Shown here piece by piece: positions 33,401 through 43,384 of a stretch of 64,000 nt of DNA. Where the stretch lies: NCBI RefSeq assembly GCF_016801865.2, contig NC_068938.1, positions 72,253,021-72,317,020 of the forward strand, given 5' to 3'. Under the pieces are notes generated by a model. The model searched no databases, had not been told where the DNA came from, and worked only from the letters and a program-made list of their open reading frames with translations. The number at the start of each line of letters is the position of its first letter. Position 1 is the stretch's first letter. The stretch is from Culex pipiens pallens. Its lineage: Eukaryota > Arthropoda > Insecta > Diptera > Culicidae. The position numbers and the translations under genes were made by a program.

Positions 33401-36400
33401 AATTTGAGCTAAATGGATTATTTCACTCCTGGTAGCTTCACAAATCACGTTTAATGCAACATTAGTTGATTTTTTACTTGTTTTGATGCTTATTTGTAAA
33501 AATAGTGTCTTATTTCGACATATTTACACTATTTTCAAAAATGTTTGTTTTGTTAAGTGAATATTTTTATAAAAGTTATCAAACTTCATGCAGGCCAAGG
33601 ATTGATACCTAAGAGCATGCAATGGCACTGACCTTGTTGCGTGCTCTTCGGTTGACGTCCACGTAAGGAACATCCTGGAAGGAGCGTAACTAACTACATC
33701 CGTAGTTCTGTTAGATCATCCGAATTATCTTGATCAGAACAGTATAGCTCTGGTTCCTTGCGAGTGTCCTATTTTCTTACCTCCACGTTGGCTTGGTTTT
33801 CATGATGACCTAGCTGGTGGCCTGTGGAAACGGATCGTAAACCTTTAACCACCGCGGGTCAGAGTCGAGACGGCTAAAAGAAAGGGGCGCGACAGTGTGG
33901 GAAAGGGAAGTAATTTGTGATTGTAGACGGTATTGTTTTGATTCGCAGTATGTTGAGTCAACTGCTGTGGATGTACCTGAAACATCGCACAACGGGTTTC
34001 TCTTCTCTTCATTCTCAGCTACCACCTATCTCCTATTTTTATTTTGCTCTACTGATTCTCAATTCTTTACTGATTCTTCAATTTAATATCCATCATTTGA
34101 TTTTGATTTTACTAACTTTTGATTGTCTTATCTCTCAAACTTTTCCACTATTTTTTACCAATTGATACTGCTGTAACCTTAAAAATATACTTTTCCTTAA
34201 TGTACTAGTAATATCAGGTCTATTTATCATTTGCCTAATCTTTTTTGATTTTATTGCGAATTTATTTATTTGAACAATTCTTTATTTGTCCTATAAATTA
34301 TCATTACTATAATCTAAGCTTGTTTTGTATCTTTATTTATTAACTATTGTCTTATTTTACATCTAATACATCCAGCTTCTCATTTTTATTCTTTAAAATA
34401 CGCTCATCATTCTCTTACTATTGATTCTTGATTTTTTATAAAATATATTCTCTTTTACTGTCTATTGTTTTCAATCTTCACCCTTTTTTCAAACAAGTAA
34501 GGTTCGAGCCCTTACTCAATTTATGGAATGATTAAAGGATTAACACAAATATTACTATTGTACTTTTGAAAAACTTTTCTAAAATGCTTAGGACCAAAAT
34601 ATTGTAACAAAACACCGCGACAAAAGAAATAGCAACAGATTAACACGACTCAACAATAGGTAAGATTTCAGGAGAAAACAATAATACAGTAAAATAACAA
34701 ATAGTTTTTGAATTCAAACTAAAAATATAACAGTTCTTGCTTTAATGAAAATTGATAGGCACACTTTAAATGGTTAGGCGCTTATACTTACATCAAACCC
34801 TACGTAATGTACCACCCCCGGCCGAGTTAAAATGCGTAACCGGAAAAGAAGGTGTGCATGCCTGGCACGAACACTCAAAGCGTGTTCTAGCGTGCTGCTC
34901 GTACTGACTCAGAGCAAGGGTGAGATGTAGGTGTAAGGGCAGTGCGTGTTCGTCGGGAACCTGGTGCATAAGATCGGTCAAGGCCCGTTCTTACACTGAA
35001 AATTGCGAATTGCGAATTGCGAAAAGTTATCAAACTTCATGGAAACTATGTTGGAAAGGTTACTTAAGTCATTTCTTATCACCTTTCGACGTTGTATTAG
35101 ACGAAATGGCTTGTTTTCTAAGGTGGTCCATTCTGCCCCGCAGGGTGGTCCATTCTGCCCCGCACCCTGGAAAAGAAGTCGAAAAAACACTTTTTTTTAA
35201 GTGCATCAAAAATAGTTTTTTTGCTGAAAATTTTCATCAACCAGTATACTGCCGTTCTACGCATAATTGTCCCATGTCATTTTTTTGTCGATTTTGACTT
35301 TTTACCATTTTTATGATTAGTTTGTCGTATACTTTTAGAAAAACACATAAAATCTGGTACTTTGTTCGGAAACTCACTGAAAACAACATCAAGTCTGTTT
35401 GTCCCATCGTTGTACTTCTACGCATAATTGTCCCACCAAGTATTTTCTCATACGGAATCAATAGTTTTATGAAGCATTATGTCGTGTTTACCTGTTGTTT
35501 AGCAAGAGGATCACAAAAAAGAGTGATACACTGCTAACTGGGGCGATTAGGGACACATAGGGCGAATAGGAACCCACGGGACAATTATGCGTAGAAACAC
35601 AGAAATCGATCGAAAAATTTCAATCGCGTTTTTCTCAGTTGCACTTTTTCGAACATGGGACAATTATGCGTAGAACGGCAGTATACAACATTGAAGGAAA
35701 CATCCCAAAGCATAAGCTTACTACACTGGATTCATAAATTTGTAAGTTTTTGTAAGATTTTCGGTACATTTTACTTAGCCGGGCCATTCTGCCCCCCTGC
35801 CCCTATTTCATGAAAATTTAAAATGTTTTCAAAGGAGTTCAAACATGCTAACACATTTTAACTGGTTTTCAGTTGATTGAACTTTAATTTTCTTTAAAAT
35901 TTTTAAGTTTTCGAAAAAAAAAATTGCCCCCTGATTATTCAGGCCGACTTTGAAAGGGGGGCGACATAAACCTTGAAAAATATTTGCAACGGCCTCACTT
36001 GAAAAAAAAAAAAAGGAAATAAAATAATCTGAATGACATTGGGTAAAGAATTGTGATTGATTTAAAATCCGGAGCACTACAAATTACATAAATTTTTAAT
36101 GCTTTTATCTATCAGTTAATGTTAATCAATCATTTTTTTGATTTCAAGCTTTAAAATCTTAAGAATTATTTTGAACATTTTTTTAGGACCATTTAGAAAA
36201 TGTTACGGGATTACTCGGGATTTGAAAAATATTTTTCTCGTTTCCCAGAAAATTCAAAGCTCGGGAAAGTTGGACACTAGGGTGTAATATGGTTGTATGG
36301 AAAAAATAAAGTTGTCCAAATTTAGCGAGCACAGCATTTTTTCAGTTGCTTTTGGGGTCCTTAACAACTCCCCAAAGTATGGGAACGATTGGTTAAGTCC

Positions 36401-37385
36401 TCACTTTGCGCAAAACGATTCAATTTTCCATATAAATTTGTATGGGAAAACCAATGTGGATTTTGATATTTATTTTTCCCGAAGAGAGTATGGTGTTAAC
36501 TTGCTCCTAAAAAAAAGATACAGCGTGTTCAAAACCCGTCTAAATCGTGTTTTTGCTCGAAAATCACGTTTTAGACGAGTTTTGAGGACGCTGTATCTTC
36601 TTTCAGGGACAAGCTAGCACCATACTCTCTTCGGGAAAGTTGTAGAGCACCTTCCAGAGCATCCGAATATGAATCCGGTTTAAGTACAGCGTGAAACGTG
36701 GATTTTATAAATATCAAAATCCAAAAACATTGGTTTTCCCATACAAATTTATATGGAAAATTGAATCGCTTTGCCAAAGTGAGGACTTAACCAATCGTTC
36801 CCAAACTTTGGGGAGTTGTTTAGGACCCCAATAGGCACTGAAAAATTGCTGTGCTGGAAAATCGATTTAGATATTACACCCTATTGGACACCATACTAAA
36901 AACTGTTTTGTTCTTATAAAACATAGTTGTTTTGTAAATATATTTTTTCAATAAAAGCTGGAAAGAAGAGTTCACTAGCGTGCCCAGTCCAGCTCCTGGG
37001 GGACAATAACAATGAGAGTAAAATATCGCCGTTTATGGACAACCCCTAACTTAATAATTAGAATAAATAAAGGCCAAGTTTTCTTTTAAAAAATTTCAAC
37101 TCGCCAGTTTATTAGAAATACATAATATTGTATTTTGAATAGAAAATCATTTTTGTAACTGAAATATTTTCATACTACATATATCGAACATATTTTTTTA
37201 AATAAATCTGGCTTAAAACTAAATATTAAACAAAATCCCCCCCTTCAACAGACTGGGAGTTCATCTGGTCGTGGGAGTTCCTGTGGAAGGTCCTGGTGAT
37301 TACGCTCGTGTCCTGTTTGCCGCTGTACATTTTGAAATTCCTGCGCAAAAAGTTTTCCCCGCCGTCGTACTCGAAGCTTTCCTAA
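18287..37385 (+). CDS. ATP9: P4-type ATPase of the ATP9/NEO1 group (putative phospholipid flippase)
   Basis: Class 2 P4-ATPases act in the Golgi/endosomal system without a CDC50 subunit. Exons: 1A 18287-18465 or 1B 22765-22871, then 28178-28838, 28902-31161, 31225-31354, 31423-31496 and 37252-37385. All splice sites are GT-AG with consistent phases, giving 1,145 or 1,121 aa (human ATP9B 1,147, ATP9A 1,047). Motifs seen: DGETDW in the actuator domain, PISLRVN in membrane helix 4, phosphorylation motif DKTGTLT (Asp404 in isoform B), MKGAD-like LKGADVV, and hinge motif GDGGNDVSMI (near residue 860). The C-terminus ends FSPPSYSKLS, as in the vertebrate proteins. A Ser/Asn-rich insert of about 45 residues (around 29815-29955) sits in the nucleotide-binding domain. 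Intron 1 and intron 5 hold many transposons. Confidence 0.95.
18466..19414. other. ATP9: ATP9 intron sequence downstream of exon 1A
   Basis: AT-rich intron. A decayed fragment of dispersed repeat R1 lies near 19195-19260. Nothing else is recognised. Confidence 0.5.
19415..20791. mobile_element. Non-autonomous hAT-like element with CAGGGTG ends
   Basis: The left end reads CAGGGTGGCCACTCAAGTC and the right end, reverse-complemented, CAGGGTGACTACTCAAATC. The hexamer GATATG abuts both ends (19409-19414 and 20792-20797), possibly a mutated 8-bp duplication. GTCGGGA motifs repeat inside both ends. The 1.38-kb interior is AT-rich without a transposase frame. CAGGGTG termini are typical of hAT elements. 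Confidence 0.75.
20802..21125. mobile_element. MITE with CACTGAA inverted ends
   Basis: Left end CACTGAACGCCCGACCATGG; right end, reverse-complemented, CACTGAAAACCCAACCATGG. An inner inverted pair (CTACAATATGG near 21085 and CCATATTGTAGGG near 20965) adds secondary structure. It starts 5 bp after the target duplication of the neighbouring hAT-like element. Confidence 0.7.
21126..22379. other. ATP9: ATP9 intron with repeat fragments
   Basis: 21190-21440 resembles dispersed repeat R1. The remainder is AT-rich. No gene is supported. Confidence 0.45.
22380..22764 (+). promoter_or_regulatory. ATP9: Promoter and 5' leader of ATP9 exon 1B
   Basis: A GC-richer, repeat-free block with purine-rich GAGAGAG/GAGGAGG tracts (22515-22560) that could serve as GAGA-factor-type sites. 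A five-codon upstream ORF including its stop (ATG at 22742, TAA ending 22756) lies 8 nt before the main start codon. Confidence 0.4.
22765..22871 (+). CDS. ATP9: ATP9 alternative first coding exon 1B
   Basis: Encodes 35 codons plus two bases (MEDASQPAPSSNPAA... SRLWL) ending at AG|GTACGTAA, a strong donor in phase 2. Joined to 28178 it reads ...RLWL-SC-WCWAWRKWC, the cysteine/tryptophan-rich segment shared with vertebrate ATP9 proteins just before the conserved LKPRT motif. Isoform B is 1,121 aa. Confidence 0.75.
22872..23830. other. ATP9: ATP9 intron 1 with a fragment of the GAGCAATTCC foldback family
   Basis: 23365-23755 is a truncated, diverged copy of the repeat arms seen complete at 38565-39824 and 61164-62695 (shared landmarks: GACATGTTATCCTAGG and the AATTGGGCGGACTTTCTGA-like segment). 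The rest is unremarkable intron. Confidence 0.6.
23842..24103 (+). mobile_element. Monomeric tRNA-derived SINE sharing its tail with the dimeric SINEs
   Basis: A tRNA-like head with A box TGGCGCGGTGGTTAGCGGC and B box GCGGATTCGATTCCCGC is followed by a body and 3' tail homologous to 16275-16671 and 27575-27978 (TATCGGA..GGGAAGTAAAA; AGCAGAAACTTGCAACAGAG; GACCCGGGGGTCGTTAA) and a poly-T-rich end. TGATTTATTTT flanks it (23831-23841 and 24104-24114). It lacks the second tRNA-like unit of the dimeric copies. Confidence 0.85.
24115..25119. other. ATP9: ATP9 intron 1, AT-rich part
   Basis: Mostly AT-rich with no gene. 24930-25110 is GC-richer and looks like an old, unclassified repeat fragment. 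Confidence 0.45.
25131..25383 (-). mobile_element. tRNA-derived SINE on the minus strand, with poly-A tail and 11-bp target duplication
   Basis: On the minus strand the head (25383-25305) folds as a tRNA: acceptor GCCCG/CGGGC, anticodon arm CTGGA-CTCACAA-TCCAG (CAC, Val-like) and T arm with GGTTCGAATCC. A GC-rich body follows, then a poly-A run at 25143-25132. CGCTCAGCACT is duplicated at 25120-25130 and 25384-25394. The cloverleaf is good enough that a genuine tRNA gene was considered, but the tail and target duplication show a retroposed SINE. Confidence 0.88.
25395..26075. other. ATP9: ATP9 intron 1 with a foldback-family fragment
   Basis: 25935-26060 matches part of the 61164-62695 element interior (AAAAGTGGTCAAAGTCAAAC; CTGAAAAATCAAGTCTGTCA). 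The remainder is AT-rich intron. Confidence 0.5.
26076..26240. repeat. Tandem self-complementary TTTCCCGGGAA repeat
   Basis: A unit of about 66 bp, itself made of palindromic TTCCCGGGAATTCCCGGG motifs, is present about 2.3 times. Similar CCCGGG/CCGGGA remnants lie near 32345 and 36195-36265. Confidence 0.8.
26277..26400. mobile_element. Small palindromic MITE (124 bp)
   Basis: Ends CATTTCATTAGGGCACATAA and TTATGTGCCCTTTTGAAATG. Inside is a second inverted pair (GTGTCCCTTTCAC and GTGAAAGGGATACAC). It shares its terminus with the 35-bp inverted pair at 13183/15934. Confidence 0.8.
26401..27574. other. ATP9: ATP9 intron 1, AT-rich part
   Basis: No gene or recognisable element. Confidence 0.5.
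27575..27978 (+). mobile_element. Dimeric tRNA-derived SINE, copy 2
   Basis: Nearly identical to 16275-16671, with Thr-like and Ala-like tRNA units and the same 3' tail. AATCTA flanks it (27569-27574 and 27979-27984). It ends about 200 bp before the acceptor of the first common ATP9 exon, so exonisation of its sequence is possible. Confidence 0.85.
31497..32984. other. ATP9: ATP9 intron 5, proximal part
   Basis: AT-rich intron. It holds a MITE (32109-32333) and a poly-G tract at 32771-32792 (nine G, one A, then eleven or twelve G). Confidence 0.6.
32109..32333. mobile_element. MITE with CTACACAG inverted ends
   Basis: Left end CTACACAGTAAAAAAAATCA, right end TTTTTTGCTGTGTAG. Internal self-complementary GATGTAATATTACATC and repeated GGTAATATT motifs support a foldback MITE. 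A related but incomplete segment lies near 63410-63460. Confidence 0.75.
33591..35021 (+). mobile_element. 1.4-kb retroelement with 20-bp target duplication and heptamer 3' tail
   Basis: AAAAGTTATCAAACTTCATG is duplicated exactly at 33571-33590 and 35022-35041. The 3' end is a short array of GAATTGCG-type heptamers (about 34998-35021), as in several non-LTR elements with simple-repeat tails. Its two ends are GC-richer and the middle (34020-34760) is AT-rich; no reverse transcriptase is encoded. It is therefore a truncated or non-autonomous retroelement of unidentified family. Confidence 0.75.
35249..35681. mobile_element. TA-flanked MITE with CTGCCGTTCTACG ends (Tc1/mariner-like)
   Basis: Ends CTGCCGTTCTACGCATAATT and its reverse complement, flanked by TA (35247-35248 and 35682-35683). 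The motif TTCTACGCATAATTGTCCC occurs four times, twice in each orientation. The TA target site is typical of Tc1/mariner transposases. Confidence 0.82.
35807..36269. other. ATP9: ATP9 intron 5, AT-rich spacer
   Basis: No gene; a decayed CCCGGGA-type repeat lies at about 36195-36265. Confidence 0.45.
36278..36883. mobile_element. Palindromic hAT-like MITE with TAGGGTGTAATAT ends
   Basis: Ends TAGGGTGTAATAT and ATATTACACCCTA. The 8-mer TTGGACAC is perfectly duplicated at 36270-36277 and 36884-36891. The arms are near-complementary throughout and meet around 36570. No coding capacity. Confidence 0.9.
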
Positions 37386-38430
37386 GGTAACGGCATCGCA
37401 GCAGCAAGAGAGATACACGTACACTAAACAACACAAAGAAAATTCGAAAAAAGTAATCTTAAACTTTCGTCGCAAGTTTTTCGACCCTCACAAAGAAACA
37501 ACAACAAAAAAACACTACTAATAAAACAAGGCTAAAACGTGGTTTACGAGACATCTGAACTGAAATGAGTGTTATTGCTTTACCTTTATCGTTACTCACA
37601 ATTTAAACTTATATTTGGCTGAAAGTTCTGTTTCTATTTACTATTTAATTTACTGTTTAATATATTAGTTAAATTTTCCTAAAAAAGACAAAACACGAAA
37701 GGATCTATGATTTATATTCGACGCACTTTTACATCATCACCAAAGTATTATTTATCGTTTTGCTTTACACAGTCGCACAGTTTAATTTTATTTAGCACAA
37801 CAATATATTTCTGTACACGTTTAAAACACAACCCACTCCCTCTATTTTTCTTCCATTAATGGTAAGCCTTATTACAAAAAAAAAAAAAACAGAGAAAGAG
37901 ACGAAAAGCAACATTTGAACAGTTAACAGGTCTGCCGTTGTCTTGTGATTTTAAGGATCAATGTTCGTGATATATAATTTTAGTTCTCGTTACGTCAGCT
38001 TATGTTAAATACTTTATTTTTTTCTTCAAAAATCGTGGCAATTAAAAAACAAAAACATCAGCACATTGTGTCGTACATGCAATCAGGAGAGAAAGATTTA
38101 ACAAGCAACAAACCACACCACAATTAACAATTCAGTAACAAAAATAGCTGTTCGCGTCGTCAAGCAAAAAAAAAAAAGAGTATGAGTCGTTAAATTTGTG
38201 TTTTATACGGTTGGTAGCTGAAATCGACACAATTATTTATTCGAAAAGCGATGGTAAACGAGCGAGAGGGGCTGAGGCGTGTCTAAACTAATCGAGAGAG
38301 GGAGATCATAGGGCATAGGTTCAAAGAGAATGTAAATCGAGAGGAGACAATGACGAACTTATGCATGACAGAGAAGAGACTCTATGATGACTATTAAATG
38401 GAAAATAATATTAAAACAAAACTTGAATTT
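37386..38430 (+). other. ATP9: Probable ATP9 3' UTR
   Basis: Repeat-free sequence following the ATP9 stop codon (37383-37385). The first canonical AATAAA is at 37520-37525; later AT-rich hexamers could serve longer transcripts. The end is not defined by sequence alone. Confidence 0.45.
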
Positions 38431-38564
38431 ACTAAATACTGCTTTGTTATTGATCCGAAAATCCATACAAACTTCAAGATAATAAGATTTTTATTATCTT
38501 TTATTAAGAGGTTAAATTAATCTTCGAATCATACAAATTCGGTCATTATCGGTATCATACATAC

Positions 38565-39824
38565 GAGCAATTCCAGCTCAAATCGGGAATATTTCTGGTA
38601 CTTTTGTACCCGACCCTCTCCGATTTCAATGAAACTTTGTAGACATGTTATCCTAGGCCTATACAAGCCATTTTTGTGTATATGGAGCCAATAGTACTCG
38701 AAAATAACATTTGAGAAGGACGTAAGGTATTTAAATATTTTTGTATTTTACAATTTAAAAATTACTGTATCTCGAAGCCGTTGATCGTATCAAAAAGTTG
38801 TCAAAGACAAACTTATAGGAAATTGGACGGGCTTTCTGAAAAAAATACACTGAAACAAAAATACACGCTACTTCTATGAGATTTATCAATTTTTAAGTTT
38901 AAAACTTAAATTTTAAGGTGATGTTACGATTTTTTCTCGCTCAAAATTTTTGAGGAGTAGCCTTAGATGTTACAAAAAGACTCACGAAAAATGCAGGATG
39001 GTATGCCTCTCCTAAACAAATACAAAAATCATTTACTGAAACTGTTTTTTTGAATAGTGGTCCAACCGTCATTTTTTTCAAAAACCGATGGTGGGAATCG
39101 ATTTCCCAAACAAATTGACATCCATTTTGACCATTGTCTTATGTCCAATCCTTGTGAAGATACAACGGCTTCACAAGGGCTCGAGATCGAGCCTGAATCG
39201 AGTCGAGGCTCGAGCCAAAATTCTCAGAGGGTCACAAGGATTGGACATAGGACAATGGTCAATATGGATGTCAATTTGTTTGGGAAATCGATTCCCACCA
39301 TCGGTTTTTGAAAAAAATGACGTTTGGACCACTTAAAAAAAACAGTTTTAGTAAATGATTTTTGTATTTTTTTAGGAGAGGCATACTCCATCCTGCATTT
39401 TTCGTGAGTCTTTTTGTAACATCTATTTCCATTTCCTCAAAAATTTTGAGCAGAAAAAATCGTGACATCACCTTAAAATTTAAGTTTTAAGCTTAAAAAT
39501 TGACAAATCTCATAGAATTAGCGAGTATTTTTGTTTCAGTGTATTTTTTCAGAAAGCCCGTCCAATTTCCTACAAGTTTGTCTTTGACCACTTTTTGATA
39601 TGATGCAATGGCTTCGAGATACAGTAATTTTTAAATTGCAAAATACAAAAATATTAAGATTCCTTACGTCCTTCTCAATTGTTATTTTCGAGTACTATTG
39701 GCTCCATATACACATAAATGGCTTATATAGGCCTAGGATAACATGTCTACAAAGTTTCATTGAAATCGGAGAGGGTCGGGTACTAAAGTACAAGAAAAAT
39801 TCCTGATTTGAGCTGTAATTGCTC
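38565..39824. mobile_element. 1.26-kb foldback element, GAGCAATTCC ends, 4-bp target duplication
   Basis: Near-perfect palindrome with its axis near 39190. Ends GAGCAATTCCAGCTCAAATC and its diverged reverse complement. ATAC is found immediately outside both ends. Landmark GTTATCCTAGGCCTATA occurs in each arm. A second complete copy is at 61164-62695, with fragments at 23365 and 25935. Confidence 0.85.
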
Positions 39825-40373
39825 ATACAGAAAATCCTATTTCGACAGAATTGGTAACAACCTCGTTGGTCGGTGCCCTCAGGGATGTACAGACGGGAAG
39901 ACATTTAATGAACCATGAAAGCAATATGGTCAACCAAAGTGATTGATTTTTTTTATTATCTTACAATGTTTATGTTATCATTCGGGTTATGTCTGTAACA
40001 TAAACACCAAAACCTTTCTTAATGTTGGTTTTATTTTGTGTAGAGTTGTTCTATACGATTTCGCAAATCGTTTTTTGTTTATGTATGTTTTTGTTTGGAT
40101 GAAAATTTGTCCATGCATTTATATCAAAAGTAGTCAAAAAAATAATACGTATTTTTTGAATCTAACTTCTAATGATAATTATTTAAATAATAAAATCATT
40201 CCAAATCATAACCTAGAACTTTGCCCTACAAATCTCTTCTCAAAATACAGATTTTAATACATTTACATACCCATTTTGTATGATTTGGACTTTAAAAAAA
40301 ATAGGTACACGTAAAAAATCCTATTTTATTAACCCCTTCCCGCCAAGAGCAAAATCGAGTTTTTTACGTTTTT
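39825..40373. other. AT-rich intergenic spacer
   Basis: No gene or element recognised between the foldback and the GC-rich palindrome. Confidence 0.5.
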
Positions 40374-40876
40374 CACCATTACTCGTAACCAAGCTTCCCT
40401 GCTCCGTGCGGTACACGCGGTTCACTCGTACCTCGGGTTTGCTTTGCGCCTGCTTTGTTCGGTTTACACCCGAACCCGACTCACACGAACCGAGGGTATT
40501 TTGGTTCATCGTACCAGCGCACCACGACACTCTCGGTCCGCCGCGTCGGTTTTGTGTCTGGCACTCACCCATGGCATGAACCCGGTGTATGAACCAAGGT
40601 GATTCACTCGGTACGAGCCGAGGTACGTGCCGTGGTACGCGCTGGTGGTACAAAACGGGTTCAATACCACGGCGCGTACCACCGCACGCTGGGTTCATGC
40701 CATGGGTGAGTGCCAGACACAAAACCTATGGGGCGAGCCGAGAGTGTCGTGGTGCGCTGGTACGATGTACCAAGATACCAATACACAAATGGGTTCAGGC
40801 ACGTAACGAAGCTAGAAAACCAAACCCGCGGTGTGCGTTGGCACTGGCGCATGGGAAGCTTGCTCGTAACTGAATC
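40374..40876. repeat. GC-rich palindromic element of about 500 bp
   Basis: Strikingly GC-rich against an AT-rich background. The left part (TTACTCGTAACCAAGCTTCCC) and right part (GGGAAGCTTGCTCGTAA) are inverted copies, and the inner segments around GGCACTCACCCATGGCATGA pair with TCATGCCATGGGTGAGTGCC. Near the axis (about 40590-40680) GGTACG/CGTACC motifs repeat. The overlapping reading frames on both strands result from the symmetry and are not genes. Confidence 0.85.
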
Positions 40877-41468
40877 GACCAAATTGGATGAAATTTTAAT
40901 GGTTATAAGTTAACATTCTTCATAAACTAATGCAGGTTGAACCAGGTTGAAAAAATGCATGGTTGCAGAGAAATTTAATTTTGTACACAAAAATTTGTGG
41001 TGCTCTCGAGTACCATCGGCGTTAGAGGGTTAATTGAGTTTTTCTGACTAAAAGTTATGTTCCCAAAATACGTATTTTTTAATTTTCGATTTTTATTTGT
41101 TTTACGGAATTAAACAATATATCTTCTGAGCCACGGTGCATAATGGTGCAAAAATTGGTTTAGGAAATACAATGTTTTGAAAAAAATCGTGTTTTTTTTG
41201 GAAAAAATTGAAAACCTGGACAAAAAAATTATTGAAAATCATTTTTTAAAGGAATGTCGACTTTGAAACCAAAAAGTACATTACAATTTGTTTTATGAAA
41301 TGTATAATTTTTGAGTTAAAGCTGATTTTAGGTATACATTTTTGTTTTTTTTTTTGCATTTTAAAAACGCTTTTTGAAAAAAAAAAAACACTCCTGAAAT
41401 AGTAGTTCATGCAACAAGTTGCAAAAAGAAGATTTTTTCACCTCGAGTCGTTCATTTATCCAACCGAG
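40877..41468. other. AT-rich intergenic spacer
   Basis: Nothing recognised. Confidence 0.5.
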
Positions 41469-41476
41469 ATGGATAT

Positions 41477-42198
41477 TAGGATGTAACAAAAATGACTTTT
41501 TGGCGGGCATTCAAGGGTTTGTTCCTGTGGGCATACTAAGCCCAAATCCAAAATATGAGCTTGATTGGACGTAACAGGAGCTGGCGCTCCGCCCTTCAAT
41601 TTTAAATGGGATTTAACCCGTAAAAAAAGATTTTTTCAAAAATGTCACTTTTTAAGGCATTTTGGCCACTGAAGCGTTTATTTTCAACATCATTGGCGTG
41701 TAGGCCAGATCCTTGCGCATCTTTTGGTATATATAACATTGAAATTTGGAGCACCCTGGAGCTCGGTACAGACCTTCAAAGTTTGGCATTTTTTCAAAAA
41801 ATCGGTCCCGGCAAAAAAGATATGCGTCGCGCCTCGCGACGCCCTAGACGCCATTTGATTTTGCCGGGGCCGATATTTCGAAAAAATTCCAAACTTTGAA
41901 GGTCTGTACCGAGCTCCAGGGTGCTCCAAATTTCAATGTTATATATACCAAAAGATGCGCAAGGATCTGGCCTACACGCCAATGATGTTGAAAATAAACG
42001 CTTCAGTGGCCAAAATGCCTTAAAAAGTGACATTTTTGAAAAAATCTTTTTTTACGGGTTAGATCCCATTTAAAATTGAAGGGCGGAGCGCCAGCTCCTG
42101 TTACGTCCAATCAAGCTCATATTTTGGATTTGGGCTTAGTATGCCCACCGGAACAAACCCTTGAATGCCCGCCAAAAAGTCATTTTTGTTACACTCTA
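41477..42198. mobile_element. Palindromic hAT-like MITE with TAGGATGTAAC ends
   Basis: Near-perfect palindrome with its axis around 41838. Ends TAGGATGTAAC and, reverse-complemented, TAGAGTGTAAC. The flanking 8-mers ATGGATAT (41469-41476) and ATGGTTAT (42199-42206) differ at one position, consistent with an aged 8-bp duplication. The ends resemble those of the 36278-36883 element. Confidence 0.82.
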
Positions 42199-42206
42199 AT
42201 GGTTAT

Positions 42207-43270
42207 ATACGACGATTGATGAAAAAATCAAGTTTTGCAACGAGTTCCATACAATGTTTTTTGCAATTCCGAAAAACACAATTTGAACAGAATTACAGGA
42301 CAAATGTCCATGCATTGAGTCAATGAATCGTTTAAATCAAAAAAATGTTGAAAAGTATAACTTTTACTTGTTAGGAAAAGTTATGGAAAGTTAAAAAAAA
42401 ATGGGGCTATTGTTTGATTTTCAATTAAGTATTTAGTAAAACCTCACAAAAATTCTCAATGTTCAAATAAGAATTAAAATTCAAAACATCCCAAAAATAT
42501 TTGAAAAGATTGTTTCTAAAGCTTTTCAAGTTTAACGAATTTATGAACATGGAACTCACAGAAATTTAAAAAATAATCTTTTTCAAAAAACTAGGACGTC
42601 GACTATCGAAAAAAAATTGAGAAAATTTACAATCAACATTAAAATAGTAAAAAAATATTATTTAAAAAAATTAGCAAAAAGCGTTTTTTGGTTGTGGACA
42701 CTTTAGGGTTTACGGTTTGGTCTGCATGGTGCGCTACTTCCATTCAAATATTCCCAAAAGTGAGATTCTTATTGAAAATTTTATGCTCTACAACTTTGTA
42801 GAACATATCAAAGCTGTAAAACTCGATTCCCTAAAAAGTGTCCACGTGGTTTATGAATAGTCCCTTCAGTTTGGCATGCTTAACAACCCTACAGAAAAAA
42901 GTCCTTTGATTTGCCCGGAAAATGGTCAAATTTCTATTGCTATGCTATTTTATTTGTTCACAGCTGGAAAACCCGCCTTACCTTATCTAATCTATATACT
43001 TTGGTTTTGACCATAGTTCCTAATCTAAAGGGTAATTATGTTTTTGATTACGATTCCGAGGTCTGTTTTTCGATAACTCGTGACGAAGGGGCGGTTCGAC
43101 CCCTTTCAGTTTCAAACATTCGGAAAAGACGAGTTTTTCAATAATGTTCAGCCTGAAATGGTCAAGATTTAGTAACATACATTTTTAGTAGACCATCAAT
43201 TTGCAGGGAATTTCGATGTAAATTTTGATCACTGCTAATATTCAAACAGAATTTAATTTTCGCTGAAAGT
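42207..43270. other. Intergenic region between convergent ATP9 and the CLIP protease
   Basis: AT-rich with no gene. It runs up to the protease polyadenylation signal. Confidence 0.5.
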
Positions 43271-43276
43271 TTTATT
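43271..43276 (-). terminator. AATAAA polyadenylation signal of the CLIP protease
   Basis: TTTATT on the plus strand is AATAAA on the minus strand, about 110 nt downstream of the protease stop codon. Confidence 0.6.
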
Positions 43277-43384
43277 TTTATACACACAATACTGTTTTCA
43301 AGTTAAAAATTGGCAGCAATCACAAGCATTACTGCTGGAAAAATTAAAAGCAAAATCACGCCCCACGCCCGCGAACCCGCTCCT

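Larger units (their letters stand above)
32985..35806. mobile_element. 2.8-kb element with GGGGCAGAATGG inverted ends, carrying nested insertions
   Basis: The left end reads AGCAGGGGGGCAGAATGG. The right end, reverse-complemented, reads GGCAGGGGGGCAGAATGG. Subterminal GGGGCAGAATGGACC motifs recur at 33350 and, inverted, at 35120-35165. No transposase frame is left. It contains a retroelement (33591-35021) and a TA-flanked MITE (35249-35681), so its own sequence is about 0.95 kb. The exact ends are approximate. Confidence 0.65.

Noticed and set aside
40280..40913. Six overlapping frames on both strands in the GC-rich island
   Set aside because: Mirror-image frames produced by the palindrome; no family resemblance.
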